Assembly (NCBI RefSeq): GCF_033708015.1
Contig: NZ_CP137920.1
Location: 992,001-1,056,000, forward strand
DNA length: 64,000 nucleotides
Source: Proteus vulgaris
GTDB taxonomy: Bacteria > Pseudomonadota > Gammaproteobacteria > Enterobacterales > Enterobacteriaceae
Reading direction: 5' to 3'
In this document: piece after piece, positions 1 through 7,772 of the stretch
Layout of the letters: every line of letters begins with the position of its first letter
Numbering within the stretch: the stretch's first letter is position 1
Notes under the pieces: generated by a model
The model's input: only the letters and a program-made list of their open reading frames with translations
What the model was told of the DNA's origin: nothing
Databases searched by the model: none
Translations under genes and position numbers: made by a program

Positions 1-526
1 CACTACCCGCAATGGCGATAATATCATTGATGGCAGATTCTTGCTCTACCCAAACAGTTGTTCCAACACTTTTCATTAATTCATTGGCAAACTGTTTATC
101 TTGAGATGAAAGTGAATTGTGAGCAAACATACCACTTAACCCTTTACCTACCAGAGCTGGGGTATTTGGCATAATGCGAACAAGCTGTAATTGAGTTGCA
201 AAATAGTCGTTATAACGTGTGGCAGGAATGCCTGCGGCAATAGTGAGGACTAACTTTTTACTCATGGGGATATTTTGTAAAGGCTTACAAACTTCTTCCA
301 TCATTTGTGGTTTTACTGCTAGCACAATAACATCAGCTTTTTGAACGGCATCAATATTGTCATTAGTACTATGAATGCCGAACTCTTTTTCTAAAGGTTC
401 ACGGCGAACGGAAGAAGGTGAGCTGACGGTTATCTTATGTGCGGGATATCCACCTTGAACCAACCCTGCAATAATGGCTTGAGCCATATTTCCAGCGCCG
501 ATAAAAGCAATGTTACGATGTTCCAT
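1..526 (-). CDS. proC: Pyrroline-5-carboxylate reductase, C-terminus cut off by window edge
   Basis: Last step of proline synthesis: NAD(P)H-dependent reduction of pyrroline-5-carboxylate to proline in the cytoplasm. About 175 N-terminal codons are visible, starting at the ATG at 526 (MEHRNIAFIGAGNMAQAI). The GxGxMA dinucleotide-binding loop of the Rossmann fold is at residues 10-15, and later segments such as VLAVKPQ and RIMPNTPALVG are typical of ProC. The reading frame is open to the left edge, so the dimerisation domain lies outside the window. It follows yggS on the same strand with a 13-base gap, so the two are probably cotranscribed. The other proline genes, proB and proA, lie about 32 kb away in the window. 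Identity is secure from the visible part. Confidence 0.93.
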   Translation of the reverse strand, partial: MEHRNIAFIGAGNMAQAIIAGLVQGGYPAHKITVSSPSSVRREPLEKEFGIHSTNDNIDAVQKADVIVLAVKPQMMEEVCKPLQNIPMSKKLVLTIAAGIPATRYNDYFATQLQLVRIMPNTPALVGKGLSGMFAHNSLSSQDKQFANELMKSVGTTVWVEQESAINDIIAIAGS

Positions 527-539
527 ATAAACCTCTATT

Positions 540-1238
540 TTACTTAGTCGCGTAATCTCTTGCGCCAAAAATTGCGGTACCAATACGAACGAGTGTTGAA
601 CCACAAGCAATAGCTGCTTCCATATCATTTGTCATTCCCATAGATAACGTATCTATATTGGGATATTGAGATTGTAATTGCTTAAATGCGAGATGCATTT
701 TTTCTAACACTTCAACTTGTTTGTCATATTTGCTTTCAGGTGCTGGAATAGCCATTAATCCACGTAATTTAATACCTGAAAGAATAGAAATTTGTGCGGC
801 TAACCCATCAAGTTCAGTCAGATTAATACCAGATTTACTGTTTTCATCACTGATATTGATTTGAATAAGTACATTTAATGGTGGTAATGAATCAGGGCGT
901 TGGTCACTTAATCTTTGAGCGATTTTTAATCTATCTATGGTGTGGCACCAATCGAAATTCTCAGCAACGAGACGTGTTTTATTTGACTGCAAAGGGCCGA
1001 TAAAGTGCCAAACTAAGGCGTGGTTATTAGCAAAATAATGGATTTTATCAACACCTTCTTGGACATAGTTTTCACCAAACTCAGTTTGTCCACATGCTAT
1101 TGCTTTTTCGATGTCACTCGCAGGTTTTGTTTTACTGACTGCAAGTAGTGTTATTTCTTCTGGAGAACGGCCGCATTTTTGCGCTGCTGTGTCAATGTGA
1201 GACCTGACATTGACGAGATTCTGTTTAATAGTATTCAT
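540..1238 (-). CDS. yggS: PLP homeostasis protein, YggS/PLPBP family
   Basis: Small cytoplasmic pyridoxal-5'-phosphate-binding protein of the YggS/PROSC family. It is a single TIM barrel resembling the N-terminal domain of alanine racemase; it has no known enzymatic activity and helps keep PLP and amino-acid/keto-acid pools in balance. The PLP lysine is in LLAVSKTKP (residues 31-39). HFIGPLQSNKT and the C-terminal SMGMTNDMEAAI phosphate-binding segment are hallmarks. Its 232 residues match the family length (234 in E. coli). The ATG at 1238 is only 21 bases from the start of the divergent yggR, so each promoter probably lies inside the other gene. It is followed closely by proC. Confidence 0.95.
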   Translation of the reverse strand: MNTIKQNLVNVRSHIDTAAQKCGRSPEEITLLAVSKTKPASDIEKAIACGQTEFGENYVQEGVDKIHYFANNHALVWHFIGPLQSNKTRLVAENFDWCHTIDRLKIAQRLSDQRPDSLPPLNVLIQINISDENSKSGINLTELDGLAAQISILSGIKLRGLMAIPAPESKYDKQVEVLEKMHLAFKQLQSQYPNIDTLSMGMTNDMEAAIACGSTLVRIGTAIFGARDYATK

Positions 1239-1259
1239 GGCAACTCAGGAGATAATAAG

Positions 1260-2282
1260 ATGAAAATGGAAAATTTAATTGCATATAGTGTAAAGCATAA
1301 CGCTTCGGATCTGCACCTTTGTTGTGGTGATGTACCTAGATTGCGGATCAATGGAATACTTTATCAACAAAATCAATGTAAACCTATCACTTCCGATAGT
1401 CTACTAACGTGGCTCAAGCCTTTTTTAAGTGATACGCAAAAGCAAATTTTTGAGAATGAAGGGCAGGTTGATACGGCATTTACGCTGTCTTGTGGACAAC
1501 GACTTCGTGTTAATTTGTTTCGCCAACAAAAAGGGGTTTCAGCAGTATTAAGAATAATTGAAGCACAAATTCCTTCTTTAGATAAACTTCGAGTACCTAA
1601 ATCGGTTTCAACATTATTAGATAATTATTCTCACGGACTTATTTTAGTGACTGGAGCAACAGGAAGTGGAAAATCATCGACATTAGCAGCAATGATCAAT
1701 TATTTAAACCAATACCACCGTCAGCATATTTTGACATTAGAAGATCCTATTGAGTTTATACATAGTAATAAGCAAAGCATTGTACAGCAAAGAGAAATAG
1801 GGCGAGATGTTCAACATACCGCAAATGCAATAAAGAGCGCTTTACGCCAAGATCCAGATGTCATTATGTTAGGGGAATTGAGAGATGCACAAAGTATTAA
1901 GTTGGCATTAACGGCAGCAGAAACAGGGCATTTAGTGCTGGCAACATTGCATACTCAAGGGGCTGCACAAACGCTTGAGCGCGTGACTAATGTATTTTCA
2001 GCTAATGAGCGGCAATGGATTTCATCGCAATTAGCGTGCAGCTTAAAGGCGATAATTTCACAAGAGTTAGTGCCTTCAATTGATGGTGGGCGTGTGGCGC
2101 TATTTGAAATAATGCAGGTTACGCAGGGTATTTCACATCTTATAAGAGAAGGAAAATATCACCAAGTAACGACATTAATGCAAACAGGAAGTGAATACGG
2201 TATGCAAACCTTCATGTTAAGTCGGCAACAACGTCAACATGAAGGTTTAATTCAATCTAGTGAATTTATAAGTAAAATTTGA
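1260..2282 (+). CDS. yggR: PilT-like type IV pilus ATPase (YggR)
   Basis: Member of the PilT/GspE secretion ATPase family, related to the retraction ATPase that disassembles type IV pili. An N-terminal PAS-like domain (about residues 1-95, SDLHLCCGDVPRLRINGIL) precedes the RecA-like domain. Walker A is GATGSGKSS near residue 130. The Asp box is LEDPIEF, the Walker B region is MLGELRD, and the His box is ATLHTQGA. The frame is open from 1179, but the ATG at 1260 is preferred: AGGAG at 1247-1251 lies eight bases upstream, and the extra N-terminal residues would overlap yggS on the other strand. That gives 340 residues. No pilus structural genes are adjacent. A prepilin peptidase lies 3 kb away, so a role in a remnant or dispersed type IV pilus system is inference. 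Confidence 0.88.
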   Translation: MKMENLIAYSVKHNASDLHLCCGDVPRLRINGILYQQNQCKPITSDSLLTWLKPFLSDTQKQIFENEGQVDTAFTLSCGQRLRVNLFRQQKGVSAVLRIIEAQIPSLDKLRVPKSVSTLLDNYSHGLILVTGATGSGKSSTLAAMINYLNQYHRQHILTLEDPIEFIHSNKQSIVQQREIGRDVQHTANAIKSALRQDPDVIMLGELRDAQSIKLALTAAETGHLVLATLHTQGAAQTLERVTNVFSANERQWISSQLACSLKAIISQELVPSIDGGRVALFEIMQVTQGISHLIREGKYHQVTTLMQTGSEYGMQTFMLSRQQRQHEGLIQSSEFISKI

Positions 2283-2308
2283 CGGGTATCACGAGGTGAA
2301 ACCTATTT

Positions 2309-2728
2309 TTAGAATTGTTGTTCAAACCAGCTTTCAAGAATAATAACGGCAGATGCAGCATCTACACTACCTTTATCTAACGAACGGTAACCACCACGTT
2401 CAAAAAGATGAGCGCGCGCTTCTACTGTGCTAAGGCGTTCATCATGTAATGCAATTTGCACTCCAAATCGACCATGAAGGCGATTAGCAAACTTTTTAGC
2501 TTGGGTTGTGACTAACTGTTCGGTGCCATCCATATTAAGAGGTAAGCCGACAACGACTAAATCAGGTTGCCATTCTTTTATGATTTTTTCGATTTGAGTC
2601 CAGTCAGGAATGCCATCTTTTGCTTTAAATGAGGCTAGAGGTCTAGCTGTTCCTGTAACTTCTTGACCGATAGCGGCACCAATGCTTTTAGTGCCGAAAT
2701 CAAAGCCTATCACTGTTCTGTTTGACAT
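2309..2728 (-). CDS. ruvX: Putative pre-16S rRNA nuclease / Holliday junction resolvase-like YqgF
   Basis: RNase H-fold nuclease of the YqgF family, implicated in 5' maturation of 16S rRNA and once proposed as an alternative Holliday junction resolvase. The fold's acidic active-site residues are visible in [10 protein letters not shown] (residues 8-17), in HDERLST (about residue 96) and in the C-terminal [11 protein letters not shown]. The 139 residues match the E. coli protein (138). Its ATG at 2726-2728 shares one base with the stop of yqgE (2728-2730), a TAATG junction pointing to translational coupling. It converges on yggR. Confidence 0.94.
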   Translation of the reverse strand: MSNRTVIGFDFGTKSIGAAIGQEVTGTARPLASFKAKDGIPDWTQIEKIIKEWQPDLVVVGLPLNMDGTEQLVTTQAKKFANRLHGRFGVQIALHDERLSTVEARAHLFERGGYRSLDKGSVDAASAVIILESWFEQQF

Positions 2729-3291
2729 TATGCATGACCTGCTATCGGCGAAATGGTGTGGATATTAATCCCAATTAATTCAGCCGCTTTATGCCAACGT
2801 TCAGCAATAGGGGTATCAAAAATAATTTGAGGTGAAGCTTCGACGGTTAGCCAACTATTTTCTAAAATTTCTTTCTCTAATTGACCTTGTTCCCAACTGG
2901 AATAGCCAAGAGAAACTAATGTTTTTTCGGGTTGTCTTGCTGTGCCTAAGGTTTCTAATACATCTTTGGACGTTGTGATCATCGTACTATCACTAATTTT
3001 GATGCTAGAACTAAAACCTGAAACCGGAGTATGTAAGATAAAACCATGTTCTTCTGCAACTGGGCCTCCTGACATCACTGGTTTTTGTAAGCTAATCGCT
3101 TCGTCTCTATCAGTCGAAAAAATTTCCAGTTGATCTAAGACACCTTCCACAGAGATATCTTCGATAGGTTTATTAATAATTAAGCCCATCGCACCGTTTT
3201 CATTATGTTCGCAAACATAGACGACCGAACGTTCAAATAACGGATCGCTTAATGAAGGCATAGCAATAAGAAAATGGTTAAGTAAATTCAT
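2728..3291 (-). CDS. yqgE: UPF0301 family protein YqgE
   Basis: Conserved protein of the YqgE/AlgH family. Typical segments are [20 protein letters not shown] at the N-terminus and the core GLIINKPI. The molecular function is not established; it nearly always sits beside ruvX in proteobacteria, as here. The length of 187 residues equals that of E. coli YqgE. The gene overlaps ruvX by one base and is separated from the upstream gshB by 142 bases holding a terminator-like structure, so yqgE-ruvX is probably its own transcription unit. Confidence 0.93.
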   Translation of the reverse strand: MNLLNHFLIAMPSLSDPLFERSVVYVCEHNENGAMGLIINKPIEDISVEGVLDQLEIFSTDRDEAISLQKPVMSGGPVAEEHGFILHTPVSGFSSSIKISDSTMITTSKDVLETLGTARQPEKTLVSLGYSSWEQGQLEKEILENSWLTVEASPQIIFDTPIAERWHKAAELIGINIHTISPIAGHA

Positions 3292-3323
3292 AATAGTAGT
3301 ACTGTTCCCTGATCATTTTTATT

Positions 3324-3397
3324 AAAAAACCTAGCCCTTTTATACATTGTATTTCTTAATGTATACCGCTTATTAATTAATATGTGGGGGCTAGGTT
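3324..3397 (-). terminator. Long two-part hairpin after gshB, terminator-like on the minus strand
   Basis: Outer arms AACCTAGCCC (3328-3337) and GGGCTAGGTT (3388-3397) pair perfectly over 10 bp. Inside the loop, TATACATT (3341-3348) pairs with AATGTATA (3358-3365). On the minus strand the structure runs into a T-rich tract (complement of 3324-3329). It therefore fits an intrinsic terminator for the gshB transcript ahead of yqgE, although the nested stem makes it larger than usual. Confidence 0.6.
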
Positions 3398-3433
3398 CAT
3401 ACTTTTAAACCCTTTAATCTCAGTGCCTAAAAG

Positions 3434-4390
3434 TTAGTTTTTCTTGTTTAAGCGTACTTCAATAGCATCCATTAACATACCTGTAATAGAAACATCAGGA
3501 TAAGCGGCTTCAATTTCACGTGCACATGTTGGGCTTGTTACGTTAATCTCAGTCAAACGATCACCAATAACATCTAATCCAACAAAAATAAGCCCTTTTT
3601 GTTTAAGAATAGGTGCAACTTGACGCGCTATTGCCCAATCACTTTCTGTTAATGGACGTGCTTCTCCACGACCACCAGCCGCTAAATTGCCTCGGGTTTC
3701 ACCTTTTGCAGGAATTCGAGCTAAGCAATAAGGTACGGGTTCACCATCAACAACAAGAATACGTTTGTCGCCGTTAACAATTTCAGGTAGGAAATTTTGT
3801 GCCATACAGAAACGATGTCCATGTTCTGTTAATGTTTCAATAATAACACCTACGTTTGGATCATCTTTTTTCAGGCGGAAGATTGAAGCTCCCCCCATAC
3901 CATCTAGTGGTTTGAAAATAACATCACCGTGTTTTTCATGGAAAGCACGTAGGTGCTTAGCTTCACGAGTGACTAATGTGTCAGGTGTTAATGTGGGAAA
4001 CCAAGCAGTAAAGAGTTTTTCATTACAATCACGTAAGCTTTGTGGTTTATTCACTATCAGTGTTCCCATATCTTCAGCGCGTTCTAAAATATAGGTTGCG
4101 TAGATAAATTCGGTATCAAAAGGCGGATCTTTACGCATTAAAATGGTATCGAGTTCACCTAAAGCAATATCTTGCTCTTTGCCAAATTCAAACCATTTTT
4201 CTGGATTTTCTTCTACGCTGAGTAAACGAGTGTGAGCGCGTGCTTCACCTTGGTGTAGATAAAGATCGTTCATCTCCATATAATGAATTTCCCAGCCACG
4301 ACGTTGCGCTTCTAATAGCATAGCAAAGCTGGTGTCTTTTTTGATTTTGATGGATGAAATTGGATCCATCACAATACCTAATTTAATCAT
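3434..4390 (-). CDS. gshB: Glutathione synthetase
   Basis: Second step of glutathione synthesis: ATP-dependent ligation of glycine to gamma-glutamylcysteine. It is an ATP-grasp enzyme. The N-terminal domain starts MIKLGIVMDPISSIKIKKD; the ATP-binding loop FKPLDGMGGASIFR is near residue 160 and the C-terminal metal/substrate region contains LIFVGLDVIGDRLTEINVTSP. Length 318 compares with 315-316 in E. coli. The ATG at 4390 follows a short AGGAG on the minus strand. rsmE ends 10 bases upstream, so rsmE-gshB is an operon, as in E. coli. The partner gene gshA is at 45981-47561. Confidence 0.97.
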   Translation of the reverse strand: MIKLGIVMDPISSIKIKKDTSFAMLLEAQRRGWEIHYMEMNDLYLHQGEARAHTRLLSVEENPEKWFEFGKEQDIALGELDTILMRKDPPFDTEFIYATYILERAEDMGTLIVNKPQSLRDCNEKLFTAWFPTLTPDTLVTREAKHLRAFHEKHGDVIFKPLDGMGGASIFRLKKDDPNVGVIIETLTEHGHRFCMAQNFLPEIVNGDKRILVVDGEPVPYCLARIPAKGETRGNLAAGGRGEARPLTESDWAIARQVAPILKQKGLIFVGLDVIGDRLTEINVTSPTCAREIEAAYPDVSITGMLMDAIEVRLNKKN

Positions 4391-4400
4391 TACTTCTCCT

Positions 4401-5132
4401 TTATCCCAGATCGCCGAACCGAACCTGCAAAGCGGTGATTGCGGTGAGTGCTGTTGTTTCAGTTCTTAATACACGAGGACCTAATAAAATATCAGTAAAA
4501 TGGTGCTCTGCTGTCATGGCGATTTCTTCAGGGGAAAGTCCACCCTCAGGGCCAATCAATAAACGCACTTTTTTAACTGGTAAGGGTAAGGTATTAATAC
4601 TTTGGTTCGCTCTAGGATGTAAATTGAGTTTTAAACTACCATCATCTTGAGCACACCATTTTTCTAATGCCATTACTGGCATTAATTGTGGAATACTATT
4701 TCTGCCGCATTGCTCACATGCTGAGATAATAATTTTTTGCCATTGCTGATGTTTTTTCTCTAAACGGCTAGGGTCAAGTTTAACACCACAGCGTTCTGAG
4801 ATCAGTGGAGTGATCGTATTAACACCTAATTCAACTGATTTTTGAATAGTAAATTCCATTTTCTCGCCTCGTGAAAGCACTTGCCCTAAATGGAGGTCGA
4901 GAGGGGATTCTTTATCATCAACAATGCCTTCATTAATTTGCACAATGACTGACTTTTTTGTGCTTTCGATGATTTCAGCATCAAATACTTGATTTGACCC
5001 ATCAAACAGTGCCAGTTTTTGGCCCGTAGACATTCTTAATACACGCCCAACATGATTAGATGCTTCTTCATCTAATGCTGTTTGAGTACCTGCTGTGAGT
5101 GGTTCTGGATGATAAATGCGAGGAATACGCAT
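4401..5132 (-). CDS. rsmE: 16S rRNA (uracil-1498-N3)-methyltransferase
   Basis: SPOUT-class methyltransferase that methylates N3 of U1498 in 16S rRNA with S-adenosylmethionine. An N-terminal PUA-like RNA-binding domain (about 1-75) is followed by the deep trefoil knot domain. The SAM-binding knot motifs [14 protein letters not shown] and [15 protein letters not shown] are near the C-terminus. Length 243 equals E. coli RsmE. It is the first gene of the rsmE-gshB unit. In E. coli endA lies upstream; here a prepilin peptidase gene occupies the flank on the other strand. Confidence 0.95.
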   Translation of the reverse strand: MRIPRIYHPEPLTAGTQTALDEEASNHVGRVLRMSTGQKLALFDGSNQVFDAEIIESTKKSVIVQINEGIVDDKESPLDLHLGQVLSRGEKMEFTIQKSVELGVNTITPLISERCGVKLDPSRLEKKHQQWQKIIISACEQCGRNSIPQLMPVMALEKWCAQDDGSLKLNLHPRANQSINTLPLPVKKVRLLIGPEGGLSPEEIAMTAEHHFTDILLGPRVLRTETTALTAITALQVRFGDLG

Positions 5133-5382
5133 AACGTGAAACCCTTACGTAAAGATCGTTAACCGTGATAAATAAAAGATGTGATATGCATCATACGCAT
5201 GACATTATGGCATGCAAGTTATCACTTTGCTTTTGTCGTTATTATAGCGCGGATGTTATTGCGTGTTTTGTCGCAAAATTCCATGTTTTCATCGTTATTA
5301 TAAAGAATATTCTCGGTATTAAATGGTTCTTCTTATACAGTCGTTTAACAAGGATAACGAGGTATCTAAGGAGTAGATATTT

Positions 5383-6033
5383 ATGCCATTTAGCCGTTGT
5401 TTTATCAAAATGCCTTTACTTTCTTTTTTGAATGACTTTCTTGTTTTTATTAAGTTCTGTCTGCCTTTTTCACTATTGTTTTTGTTACCCAAATCCCGTC
5501 GTCAACAACTTGCTATAAGCTATATTATTATTTGTTTATATTGGATTTTTTCAATTGATTCAGTTTCTTTATTGTTAATACTTTCTATATTAAGCTTTTA
5601 TTTGTTAATACTCTCTTTTTTTGATGCGGACTATTTTCTTCTGCCTAATACATTGACTTATTGGCTCATATTTTTAGGGTTGTTATGTAATTACACTGCA
5701 TATGGATTAGTACCTTTTGAGTATGCTTTTTATGGTTTTTTAGGTGGTTCAGGGCTTTTTTATGTTATTTATTTATGGGGATATTTTATCTGCCAAAAAT
5801 GTGTTTTAGGTTTTGGTGATGTGAAATTATTTGGTGCTATTGGTGCATGGTGTGGGTTTGAGCAATTGCCCTATATTCTTTTGCTAGGCTCTTTCTTAGG
5901 ATTAATTGTGTATTTTTCAGTATTAATCACGATAAACGATCGTATAAAAAAAGTGGCATTTGGCTCTTGTCTGTCATTTTCAACATTCATGGTATTGGGT
6001 TTCTATTTTTTGCCTTATACCCCTTTTAATTAA
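5383..6033 (+). CDS. A24-family prepilin peptidase lacking the N-terminal methylase domain
   Basis: Polytopic inner-membrane aspartic protease of the prepilin peptidase family (PilD/GspO type). The two catalytic aspartates are visible: one in SFFDADYFLLPN (about residue 85) and one in the GxGD motif GFGDVKLFG (about residue 148). Hydrophobic segments fill most of the 216 residues. The cytoplasmic N-terminal domain with its CxxC pairs, present in bifunctional PilD-type enzymes of about 270-290 residues, is absent, so it probably cleaves leader peptides without N-methylating them. AAGGAG at 5368-5373 sits nine bases before the ATG. It stands alone where E. coli has endA, and its substrate is unknown. 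The gene is very AT-rich. Confidence 0.85.
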   Translation: MPFSRCFIKMPLLSFLNDFLVFIKFCLPFSLLFLLPKSRRQQLAISYIIICLYWIFSIDSVSLLLILSILSFYLLILSFFDADYFLLPNTLTYWLIFLGLLCNYTAYGLVPFEYAFYGFLGGSGLFYVIYLWGYFICQKCVLGFGDVKLFGAIGAWCGFEQLPYILLLGSFLGLIVYFSVLITINDRIKKVAFGSCLSFSTFMVLGFYFLPYTPFN

Positions 6034-6138
6034 TTTATTTTGATTTTTGGGTTAGGTTTTTATAACAGAACATAAAATAATAAGAATTGAAATAAAGAAG
6101 GCAGTGTGCGGAAATTAATCAACACACTGAAAAGAAGA

Positions 6139-6807
6139 TTATAGATTTTCTTTTATAAATTGCTGCCAACGTGTTGTATCACCTAAGTATTTTTCAATTG
6201 ATATCAGGCGATAATCTTGGTTATCTTCAATAAATAAAGTCGGAAAACCGCGGCCATTCACTTGAGCCATTAATTGCTGTGTTTGGCTTAAATGTTTCTG
6301 AATTTGTGTTGCGCTAATTTCAGACAGTAAGGATGTAAATTGTTCAATATCAAAACCAAGTTTTTTTACAATAAACAGCAGTGTGTCTTTATCACTGATA
6401 TTTAAGCCATCAAGGTAATAAGCTTCTTGTAGTGCTTTTAATAAATAAACATCTCGCTTTCCCATTATTTCAGCAACAAGAATGGCTGAAATAGGTAGCT
6501 GTGAGTTTAATACCATTTCAGTGTTACCAAGAGTGTCACGATATGCGTGACTAAAAACTTGGCCTGATAATTGACTAATACGCTCATCAATTGGTGTGAC
6601 ATGCTCTTTCCATGATTGTCCTCCTGTTACGGCTCTTGCGGGAGTAAACAATCCACCACCATGTAACTTAATGGAATTTGGAAATATATTGCTTACAGCT
6701 TCAATCAAAGGTGCAATACCATAGCACCAACCACAAAGAGGATCATAAACATAGTGCAATATTTTTGTGCCTTGGGTATTTCCTGTATTGCTTGTTACTG
6801 AGGCCAC
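6139..6807 (-). CDS. DsbA-family thioredoxin-fold oxidoreductase (CGWC), probably cytoplasmic
   Basis: Thioredoxin-fold protein with an inserted helical domain, of the DsbA/FrnE-like type. The redox motif CGWC is in HYVYDPLCGWCYG at about residues 18-30, and a cis-proline segment VNGRGFPTLFIED lies near the C-terminus. There is no signal peptide, unlike DsbA. The start is a GTG at 6807: AAAGGAG precedes it by seven bases on the minus strand. The gene begins inside the end of the upstream MBL-fold gene (13-base overlap), so the two are translationally coupled. Substrate unknown. CGWC differs from the CPHC of DsbA and suggests a different redox potential; that is inference. Confidence 0.8.
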   Translation of the reverse strand: MASVTSNTGNTQGTKILHYVYDPLCGWCYGIAPLIEAVSNIFPNSIKLHGGGLFTPARAVTGGQSWKEHVTPIDERISQLSGQVFSHAYRDTLGNTEMVLNSQLPISAILVAEIMGKRDVYLLKALQEAYYLDGLNISDKDTLLFIVKKLGFDIEQFTSLLSEISATQIQKHLSQTQQLMAQVNGRGFPTLFIEDNQDYRLISIEKYLGDTTRWQQFIKENL

Positions 6808-7667
6808 TGCATTTCTCCTTTTAGTACTTTTGCACTAAGTTCTAGGCTTGATTTATCGGCTAAATTCTGATGATTTTTTTCCATCGCTGCAATAAATTCA
6901 TCTGAGTTTTTCGTTTTTTCAAGATTTTTCTCAGCTTCAATCAGGTAATTCATTGTAAAGTCAACAGCTTGTAAATCATAGGTTGCTTTTGGTAAATAGT
7001 GACCAGGAATAACGGTTTTTGGAGAAAGTGATTTTATTTGCTGTAATGCACTAACCCAATGTTGGCGCTGTGCCACGGTTTGTGTATCTGCTAACCAAAC
7101 ATGAATATTTTCATAAACTAAAACACCGCCCATTACTGCATTAAGTTTTGGAACATAAAGGTATGTTCTATCTGGAGATTGCCCGTCTAAGCCTTTGACG
7201 GAAATCGTTTCACCTTCTAGAGAAAAACTATCACCTTTTAGTACCTCAGGAAGGATGATTTTCTGAGGGGCATTTTCTTTAAGTACAGGTCCCCAGTAGG
7301 CAAGTTTTCCTGCTTGAGTTTCATTAATGGCTTTAATTGTGGGGGCTGTTGCAATCACTTTGGCATTTGGAAAGGCATCAGTAATGACATCTAACCCGAA
7401 ATAAAAATCAGGATCAGAATGGCTGATATAGATATAAGTTAGGTTTTTTCCAGAGGCTTTTATTTTATCTACCAACGCTTGAGCATCATTTTTTTGAAAT
7501 TGAGCATCAATTAAAACGGCATCTTTGTCACCATAAATAATTTCAGAAGAGACAGGAAAAATACTCGCTTCTCCTGGGTTATATATATCTAATGTTAAAT
7601 CAGTTGCTAGCGTTGATGTCGCGAAGAATGCCGTAGTTGCAAGTGTTAAAGGCAGTAATTTTTTCAT
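6795..7667 (-). CDS. Exported metallo-beta-lactamase-fold protein with altered metal motif
   Basis: Protein of 290 residues with a clear Sec signal peptide (MKKLLPLTLATTAFFATSTLA), so periplasmic or exported. The rest resembles the metallo-beta-lactamase fold, with ISHSDPDFYFG (about residues 83-93) in the position of the family's HxHxDH zinc motif. Here the second and last histidines are Asp and Phe. A later histidine, in VIPGHYLPK, is kept. The altered motif may be a property of this subfamily rather than damage to this gene. It is transcribed divergently from a LysR gene and overlaps the downstream DsbA-like gene. Substrate unknown. Confidence 0.78.
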   Translation of the reverse strand: MKKLLPLTLATTAFFATSTLATDLTLDIYNPGEASIFPVSSEIIYGDKDAVLIDAQFQKNDAQALVDKIKASGKNLTYIYISHSDPDFYFGLDVITDAFPNAKVIATAPTIKAINETQAGKLAYWGPVLKENAPQKIILPEVLKGDSFSLEGETISVKGLDGQSPDRTYLYVPKLNAVMGGVLVYENIHVWLADTQTVAQRQHWVSALQQIKSLSPKTVIPGHYLPKATYDLQAVDFTMNYLIEAEKNLEKTKNSDEFIAAMEKNHQNLADKSSLELSAKVLKGEMQWPQ

Positions 7668-7750
7668 CTTTTGTTTTCTCCATAATGGTGTTGCTGACTA
7701 TAATATGTTGCATAAAACAAGAGAAAAACCCTATTTTAGGCAATTGATTG

Positions 7751-7767
7751 TTGCGTAAATCGAGCAA
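7751..7767. promoter_or_regulatory. Candidate LysR operator (TTGC-N9-GCAA)
   Basis: The inverted repeat TTGC (7751-7754) and GCAA (7764-7767) lies in the 105-base gap between the divergent LysR and MBL-fold genes, five bases before the LysR start codon. LysR-type regulators commonly bind dyads with a T-N11-A core between divergent genes. The position would suit autorepression with control of the MBL/DsbA pair. The match is short. Confidence 0.35.
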
Positions 7768-7772
7768 ATTGA

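Noticed and set aside
5165..5431. 88-codon frame between rsmE and the prepilin peptidase gene
   Set aside because: It overlaps the prepilin peptidase start, has no ribosome-binding site and a composition unlike a protein (many Cys, Tyr and Ile runs).
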